NCBI GenBank assembly: GCA_003517945.1
Contig: DOZP01000309.1
Location: 1,426-7,171, forward strand
Length of the DNA stretch: 5,746 nucleotides
Source: Porphyromonadaceae bacterium
GTDB taxonomy: Bacteria > Bacteroidota > Bacteroidia > Bacteroidales > Tannerellaceae
Reading direction: 5' to 3'
The stretch's first letter is position 1; each line of letters opens with the position of its first letter. Of the stretch, positions 1-3,892 are shown one piece after another. The notes under the pieces were generated by a model. It was not told the DNA's origin. It ran no database searches and was given only the letters and a program-made list of their open reading frames with translations. The translations under genes and the position numbers were made by a program.

Positions 1-42
1 ATTCCCGTTTCTAAGTGGTATACTTTTCGATTGATATACGGA

Positions 43-1407
43 CTACTTCCTTATTAATATTTGCATATCATCAGGAAGCAACACATTTGTTTGGGTTCCG
101 ACAGGAGGATTTTTAAGAAACAGTTTCGTAATTATTGTATGACCTTTGGCAAACGGAAGCTTTTCCGCTTTTTCCTTTAATTCTGCAAATAAGCGGTCAC
201 TATTCTCTTTTGTTGTCCATTTACATTCTCCTACCAACAGGTACTTTTTATCCAAAGATTCAGCCACAACATCCAATTCGATACGCTCATCTTTAGAAAC
301 ATTACCCCACCAACGACGTGCCATTCCATATGTTATGCCGTCAATTTCATTCCCTGAAACCGTTTCCCGGCAAAGTTTCTCCCAATAGTCACCCACATAG
401 TCCGAGAAATGATTATCAAGATCGGATAATATCGGAGATATACGTCCTATTTCGATAAAAGAGCGATTCGGAATAATAAATTGAAAATAAAAATTCATGA
501 ATGGATCACTTATCTTATACAGACTTTTCTTTGAGTTTTTCTCATTCTCACCAAAAGGAATTTCTTTAGTCAAATATCCCAATGAAATCAGTTTGGCAAG
601 TGGTCGTGAAAGATTTGTTGCAATTTCTCCACAACGACCTGCTATTTCCGATAAACGGTGAGCACCCATCCCAACATACGACATTATAGTTGCAGTTTTT
701 ACAATATCCTTAATATCATCTTTGAAGAGTTTTAACGGTTCTTCATACAACGTTCCATTTACAGATAACATATTACCCGTTATTGCTTCACGTAGATTAG
801 AATAACCTTCTCTCAGCTCCCAATAACGTGGTACTCCTCCCCAAACAGCATATTCTTCAACTGCCTCAATAGTTGAAACACCCAGAGCCTCTTGAATGTA
901 TGGCACTTTAATAGGTGCGATTTTCAAAATTGCATCGGCACGTCCATAGAGAGGTGATGAAGCATCTAAAACCAATCCATACATCAATTGCTGTGAAGAA
1001 CCACAAATAACCAAATTAAATTTCAGCCGTTTTGAATCAATTTTATTTTGGAGAACAGAAGGTAAGTCGGGACTGCTCCCAGACAAATAAGGAAACTCAT
1101 CAATACACAACGTGAACTTTTGTGTGGCACGGTCATTGAGTGTATCGAAAAAAACATTCCAATCCGGATATATCACTTTGTCAAATCCCGGAATGATAGA
1201 TGCTATTATTTTTGCTAAAGCCTCTCGTTGTAGTCCGGCTTCCGTCTGATCTGCCGAATAATAAACATCGCTTTCGTTAAGCGTTCTGGTAATTAATGTC
1301 GATTTACCCAAACGCCTACGACCATAAACCACTGTAAATGTGGCTTTACCCACATTCAAAACCTGTCTGAGCCTTTTAGATTCTTCTATTCTATCAACGA
1401 ACTTCAT
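43..1407 (-). CDS. P-loop ATPase with C-terminal DUF234 (PD-(D/E)xK-like) domain
   Basis: This is a 454-residue cytoplasmic ATP-binding protein of the archaeal-ATPase/DUF234 group (COG1672-like), which is common as an orphan gene in Bacteroidota. Visible motifs are Walker A G29-RRRLGKS (K35), Walker B FTLCIDEF at 98-105 (D103, E104), a sensor-like ICGSSQQLM at 134-142, the family-typical PLYGRAD at 152-158, and WGGVPRYW at 189-196. A winged-helix-like region lies around 230-305. The C-terminal part has YWEKLC (341-346), ELDVVAE (377-383) and VGECKW (392-397). The D379...E394-x-K396 pattern fits a PD-(D/E)xK nuclease fold. The length is normal and the frame intact. The ATG at 1405-1407 is preceded by a good promoter. 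No partner gene is adjacent; it is divergent from the LytTR operon and visibly more AT-rich than the rhamnosidase gene, which may reflect later acquisition. The physiological role of the family is poorly known, and nuclease activity here is inferred only from the motif. Confidence 0.9.
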   Translation of the reverse strand: MKFVDRIEESKRLRQVLNVGKATFTVVYGRRRLGKSTLITRTLNESDVYYSADQTEAGLQREALAKIIASIIPGFDKVIYPDWNVFFDTLNDRATQKFTLCIDEFPYLSGSSPDLPSVLQNKIDSKRLKFNLVICGSSQQLMYGLVLDASSPLYGRADAILKIAPIKVPYIQEALGVSTIEAVEEYAVWGGVPRYWELREGYSNLREAITGNMLSVNGTLYEEPLKLFKDDIKDIVKTATIMSYVGMGAHRLSEIAGRCGEIATNLSRPLAKLISLGYLTKEIPFGENEKNSKKSLYKISDPFMNFYFQFIIPNRSFIEIGRISPILSDLDNHFSDYVGDYWEKLCRETVSGNEIDGITYGMARRWWGNVSKDERIELDVVAESLDKKYLLVGECKWTTKENSDRLFAELKEKAEKLPFAKGHTIITKLFLKNPPVGTQTNVLLPDDMQILIRK

Positions 1408-1427
1408 ATCTTTAATAATTATGCTCT

Positions 1428-1444
1428 ACAAACATAATGTTTGT
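1428..1444. promoter_or_regulatory. Perfect 17-bp palindrome over the ATPase promoter (candidate operator)
   Basis: ACAAACAT at 1428-1435 and ATGTTTGT at 1437-1444 are exact reverse complements around a single central A at 1436. The left arm contains the whole -7 element of the minus-strand promoter except its first T, which is the central base. A protein bound here would block RNA polymerase, so this is a candidate repressor operator for the ATPase gene. Symmetry is observed; binding is inference. The low sequence complexity makes a chance origin possible. Confidence 0.45.
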
Positions 1445-1460
1445 CTCGCATAATTCCAAA
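1429..1460 (-). promoter_or_regulatory. Predicted Bacteroidota-type promoter of the DUF234 ATPase gene
   Basis: Read on the minus strand, 1436-1429 is TATGTTTG, an exact match to the Bacteroidota -7 consensus TAnnTTTG. Twenty bases upstream, 1460-1457 reads TTTG, matching the -33 element. Transcription would begin near 1422, leaving a leader of roughly 15 nt before the ATG at 1407. Both elements and their spacing are seen directly; promoter activity is inferred. Confidence 0.65.
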
Positions 1461-1557
1461 TCTTTTATCATAAAATACCAAATCATACAAGTCAAAACAA
1501 ACTACTGATTCTCATGTATTCATTATACTTTCCACCTTATGCCGTATGCATCGTTTA

Positions 1558-1608
1558 CATTTCATAAGCAAAACAACTCATTTCATACAACCGGCCGCCT
1601 GTTTCATA
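1558..1608 (+). promoter_or_regulatory. Three direct repeats of TTTCATA at 21-bp period (candidate LytTR binding array)
   Basis: TTTCATA occurs at 1560-1566, 1581-1587 and 1602-1608, with starts exactly 21 bp apart both times. The first two copies extend to the 9-mer CATTTCATA (1558-1566, 1579-1587); the third is TGTTTCATA (1600-1608). A weaker copy, ATTCATT at 1518-1524, lies two further periods upstream. LytTR regulators such as AgrA bind pairs of 9-bp direct repeats separated by about 12 bp, which is the same 21-bp geometry. The array ends 42 bp before the -7 element of the LytTR gene, a position suited to activation. The repeat does not closely match the AgrA-type base consensus, so assignment rests on spacing and on the LytTR gene immediately downstream. 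Confidence 0.6.
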
Positions 1609-1650
1609 AAATACGGATAAAGACGTGATATTATACCAAAGGAAAAGCTA

Positions 1651-1658
1651 TATCTTTG
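1651..1658 (+). promoter_or_regulatory. Predicted -7 element of the LytTR operon promoter
   Basis: TATCTTTG matches the Bacteroidota -7 consensus TAnnTTTG exactly. No convincing TTTG is present about 20 bp upstream (around 1623-1632), as would be expected of a promoter that depends on an activator bound at the repeats further upstream. Transcription would start near 1664, giving a short A-rich leader of about 15 nt before the ATG at 1679, similar to the divergent ATPase gene. The element lies inside the upstream extension of the open reading frame and therefore argues against a start at 1625. Confidence 0.55.
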
Positions 1659-1678
1659 TAAAAACAAAAGAACAAAGC

Positions 1679-2062
1679 ATGTCAAAGTATCTGGTATTGA
1701 TCAACAGCAATGAGGTAGTCCGGGTTTCACCGGACCGGATTGTATACATCCTGTCCGACGGAAATTATTCCACCATGACCCTTATAGGCAAGGAGGAACA
1801 CCTGTTCTCTTTCAACCTGGCTTCATTCGAAAAAATAATTGAACAGCAACTGGGTACGGATGCACAAACATTTATCCGATTGGGCAAAAGTTTGATAATT
1901 AACGGGAAGTACATCTATTATGTAAATGTATCAAAACAACAGATCATACTTTCAGACAGCAGTTTTTCAAACAGGTTTACGCTTTCCGCATCCAAAGAAG
2001 CGCTAAAAGCACTGAAAACGGTACTGGAAGAAAGTATAAAAAGCAGGAGGATAGGTATATGA
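1679..2062 (+). CDS. Stand-alone LytTR-family DNA-binding regulator
   Basis: The 127-residue cytoplasmic protein consists almost entirely of one LytTR DNA-binding domain (about residues 11-115). Family-typical stretches are RIVYILSDGNYSTM (20-33), FIRLGKSLIINGKYI (65-79, matching the usual FIRIHRSYIVN.xKI segment) and the C-terminal FTLSASKEALKAL (100-112). No receiver, PAS or membrane segment is present, so it is not a classical two-component regulator. The ATG at 1679 is preferred over the in-frame ATG at 1625. A TATCTTTG promoter element at 1651-1658 would lie inside the longer form, and the 18 extra residues do not resemble the domain. The stop overlaps the next start as ATGA, so the two genes are almost certainly co-expressed and probably translationally coupled. 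Three 21-bp-spaced repeats upstream suggest autoregulation. The family assignment is firm; target genes are unknown. Confidence 0.88.
   Translation: MSKYLVLINSNEVVRVSPDRIVYILSDGNYSTMTLIGKEEHLFSFNLASFEKIIEQQLGTDAQTFIRLGKSLIINGKYIYYVNVSKQQIILSDSSFSNRFTLSASKEALKALKTVLEESIKSRRIGI
2045..2050 (+). promoter_or_regulatory. Strong Shine-Dalgarno AGGAGG for the membrane protein gene
   Basis: A full AGGAGG lies inside the last codons of the LytTR gene, 8 nt before the ATG at 2059 and 11 nt before the second ATG at 2062. The spacing favours 2059. Strong Shine-Dalgarno sequences are uncommon in Bacteroidota, and the other starts in this window lack one, so this site suggests deliberate coupled translation of the second gene. 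Confidence 0.6.
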
Positions 2063-2922
2063 TGACGAAGAATAAACAAGATAACGAAGTCTACATCCTT
2101 GGTTCGGATTCAGGGAATAACAAAAAAAAGGATCCTAAAAGAAACCTCAGGGTTTTATGCTGGGTATTGCCGGTTATTTTTATCGTTATCATCATGCTGT
2201 TTATCAACAGAAAAGAACAGGTTCCGGAGTATTATTTCGAACCGGAACAATCCGAATCCACCCAGCAGGATATCTCTGTAACAACAGGCCGCGTTAATCA
2301 TTCGGAAAAATCTTCGTATACGGAAGTAGCCGGAGAGATTGCAGGCAATGTTCCGCTGATTATCTACACGCCTCACAATGCTACCATGTCATTGATGACA
2401 GGTATGCCGGAAGAGTCGGATTCGACGATCATCTTTGCCGCTATGGCTGCCGATATCCGAAAAGATAATATGGAAATTGTAGGAGATTTCGTTCTCTCCG
2501 GAAAGCAACTGGCGCGTGGAATTGCCAAAAAGGGATATGTCGCCATCATAGAAAATAAAATAACGATCGGAGCCGGCGAATCAACTCCGTTACTACAACA
2601 GGCCATTGATGACAACGGATCTTTTTTCAGGCAATATCCTCTTGTCAACAACGGGGAATTAATGGAAAATAAACCCAAAAACAAATCTGTCCGGCGGGCT
2701 CTTGCAATCCGGAACGGAACGATCATAATGGTACAAAGCAGGGAACGGGAATCTTTTCATGCTTTTTCGCAGGCCATGATAGATATAGGAGTAACCGACG
2801 CTATTTATCTGGTAGGGGGAGACGCCTATGGTTGGTATTACAACGCCGAACATGTGCGGCATGTATTTGGAAAAAAATTAGCGGACATTCCGGAAAATAT
2901 ATCCTACATCGTCTGGAGATAA
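2059..2922 (+). CDS. Single-pass membrane protein with phosphodiester glycosidase (NAGPA/DUF2233)-like domain
   Basis: The protein has 287 residues. A basic cytoplasmic N-terminus (KKKDPKR at 22-28) precedes one hydrophobic segment (about 31-49), giving an N-in topology. A polar Glu/Gln/Ser-rich linker (about 52-90) leads to an extracytoplasmic domain (about 98-287). That domain resembles the phosphodiester glycosidase/NAGPA family: DNGSFFRQYP (185-194), RRALAIRNGTIIMVQS (212-227), FSQAMIDIGVTDAIYL (236-251) and GGDAYGWYYN (253-262) occur in the usual order. In many family members an LDGG motif sits where this protein has LVGG (251-254), so the common Asp appears to be Val and catalysis is uncertain. 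It overlaps the LytTR gene by ATGA and has its own Shine-Dalgarno. It could cleave sugar-phosphodiester bonds in envelope glycans, or act as a periplasmic ligand sensor controlling the LytTR protein; the sequence does not decide between these. Confidence 0.78.
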   Translation: MMTKNKQDNEVYILGSDSGNNKKKDPKRNLRVLCWVLPVIFIVIIMLFINRKEQVPEYYFEPEQSESTQQDISVTTGRVNHSEKSSYTEVAGEIAGNVPLIIYTPHNATMSLMTGMPEESDSTIIFAAMAADIRKDNMEIVGDFVLSGKQLARGIAKKGYVAIIENKITIGAGESTPLLQQAIDDNGSFFRQYPLVNNGELMENKPKNKSVRRALAIRNGTIIMVQSRERESFHAFSQAMIDIGVTDAIYLVGGDAYGWYYNAEHVRHVFGKKLADIPENISYIVWR

Positions 2923-2956
2923 AATAATCTGATAAAACATTTTAAACCCGTACATA

Positions 2957-2994
2957 ACCGGAGCATTTGCGCCGGTCAGGGGTATCGCATACCT
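2957..2994. other. Two tandem small hairpins between the membrane protein and deacetylase genes
   Basis: The first inverted repeat pairs ACCGG (2957-2961) and GC (2963-2964) with GC (2969-2970) and CCGGT (2972-2976), with one A:G mismatch and an ATTT loop. The second pairs GGTAT (2981-2985) with ATACC (2989-2993) around a CGC loop, extendable by one G-T pair. The second is followed on the plus strand by six A rather than by T, so neither is a standard intrinsic terminator for the upstream genes. Together they could form an mRNA processing or stability element in a polycistronic transcript. The rest of 2923-3046 shows no clear promoter. Confidence 0.35.
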
Positions 2995-3046
2995 AAAAAA
3001 CAAGAAAAGTTCATTCAAAATCATCTAATCATAAAATTTCCGCCGT

Positions 3047-3883
3047 ATGAAAAAAACAGCTATCTTGCTAATTATAACAGTGATTACGTCATGTACAAGG
3101 ACAATCACCCGACTCAGCAACGACGAATCTGCCGCAACAACTATTTTATCTGCCGACTCCCTATCCGCCTCCACGCATAAAGATTCCGTTTCCCTCGAAA
3201 AAAAGGCGCCTCCGGCCCGCGGAAAATATATTTACCTGACAATTGACGATGCGCCGCTTAATGGAAGCAAGTATATTGACAGTATCATTTTAAGTACAAA
3301 AGTAAAAACAAATATATTCCTTGTAGGGAATCCCATTAACGAAAGTAAACGGTTTAAACGATATCATGAAATATTGGAGGAAAACCCGTTTATTGAACTT
3401 TACAACCATAGCTATTCACATGCAAACCATACGTATGCCAATTACTATAAGAATCCGGCGCAGGTGGTTTCCGATTTCGAAAAAAACAGTTCCGAACTCA
3501 ATCTGCATCACCGGATTGCCCGTTTACCGGGACGCAACTTGTGGCAGTTGGGCGACCATAGAAAAAACTATAAACAATCCGGCGCCGAAGCGGCTGCACT
3601 GTTGGCAGAAAAAGGATATAAGATATTCGGTTGGGACGTGGAGTGGAAGTATGATCCGAAGGATCATTCACCCCGGCAAACCGTTGACGAACTAATCGAT
3701 GAAATCGAATGTTTTTACAATACATCCGGCGCATTTACCCCCAATCATATCGTACTTTTAATGCACGACCAGATGTTTGTAAAAACGAACGGAGAAAATG
3801 ATTTGTCAAAACTCATCCGTAAGTTGAAAGAAAAAGATTTCACATTCGAATACCTCAGCGATTATCCCGAACCGGATAGATGA
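3047..3883 (+). CDS. Lipoprotein NodB-type polysaccharide deacetylase
   Basis: The 278-residue protein is a probable lipoprotein: MKK, a hydrophobic run (5-13), then a lipobox-like ITSC with Cys16. A low-complexity Ser/Thr/Ala-rich linker (17-58) follows. The NodB (carbohydrate esterase 4-like) domain spans about 60-272 and has its motifs in order: TIDDAP at 65-70 (a variant of TFDDGP, with D67 as candidate base and D68 as metal ligand), HSYSH at 121-125 (metal ligands H121 and H125), RLPGRN at 159-164, DVEW at 197-200, and LLMHDQ at 237-242 (candidate catalytic H240). An intact Asp-His-His triad suggests an active metal-dependent de-N- or O-acetylase acting on an envelope or extracellular polysaccharide. 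The natural substrate cannot be read from sequence. It lies 124 bp after the NAGPA-like gene on the same strand with no clear promoter of its own, so co-transcription is plausible. It converges on the rhamnosidase gene, stop to stop, with 9 bp between. Confidence 0.88.
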   Translation: MKKTAILLIITVITSCTRTITRLSNDESAATTILSADSLSASTHKDSVSLEKKAPPARGKYIYLTIDDAPLNGSKYIDSIILSTKVKTNIFLVGNPINESKRFKRYHEILEENPFIELYNHSYSHANHTYANYYKNPAQVVSDFEKNSSELNLHHRIARLPGRNLWQLGDHRKNYKQSGAEAAALLAEKGYKIFGWDVEWKYDPKDHSPRQTVDELIDEIECFYNTSGAFTPNHIVLLMHDQMFVKTNGENDLSKLIRKLKEKDFTFEYLSDYPEPDR

Positions 3884-3892
3884 ATGATTATT

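Noticed and set aside
17..40. Terminator downstream of the ATPase gene, from GTATA at 18-22 and TATAC at 35-39
   Set aside because: The stem is about five AT-rich pairs with a long loop and no T run on the minus strand; it is probably chance.
1558..1608. CRISPR-like repeat array
   Set aside because: The repeat is only 7-9 bp, the spacers are too short, and no cas gene is present; the 21-bp period fits protein binding sites better.
2373..2726. A 117-codon minus-strand open frame inside the NAGPA-like gene
   Set aside because: It has no recognisable domain or promoter, and the opposite strand carries a coherent membrane-protein gene.
2966..2997. Separate promoter for the deacetylase, using TTTG at 2966-2969 with TACCTAAA at 2990-2997
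   Set aside because: The -7 candidate matches only three of the six fixed consensus positions, too weak to list.
2979..3000. Intrinsic terminator after the NAGPA-like gene
   Set aside because: The hairpin at 2981-2993 is followed by A residues on the plus strand, not T, and its stem is short and AT-containing.
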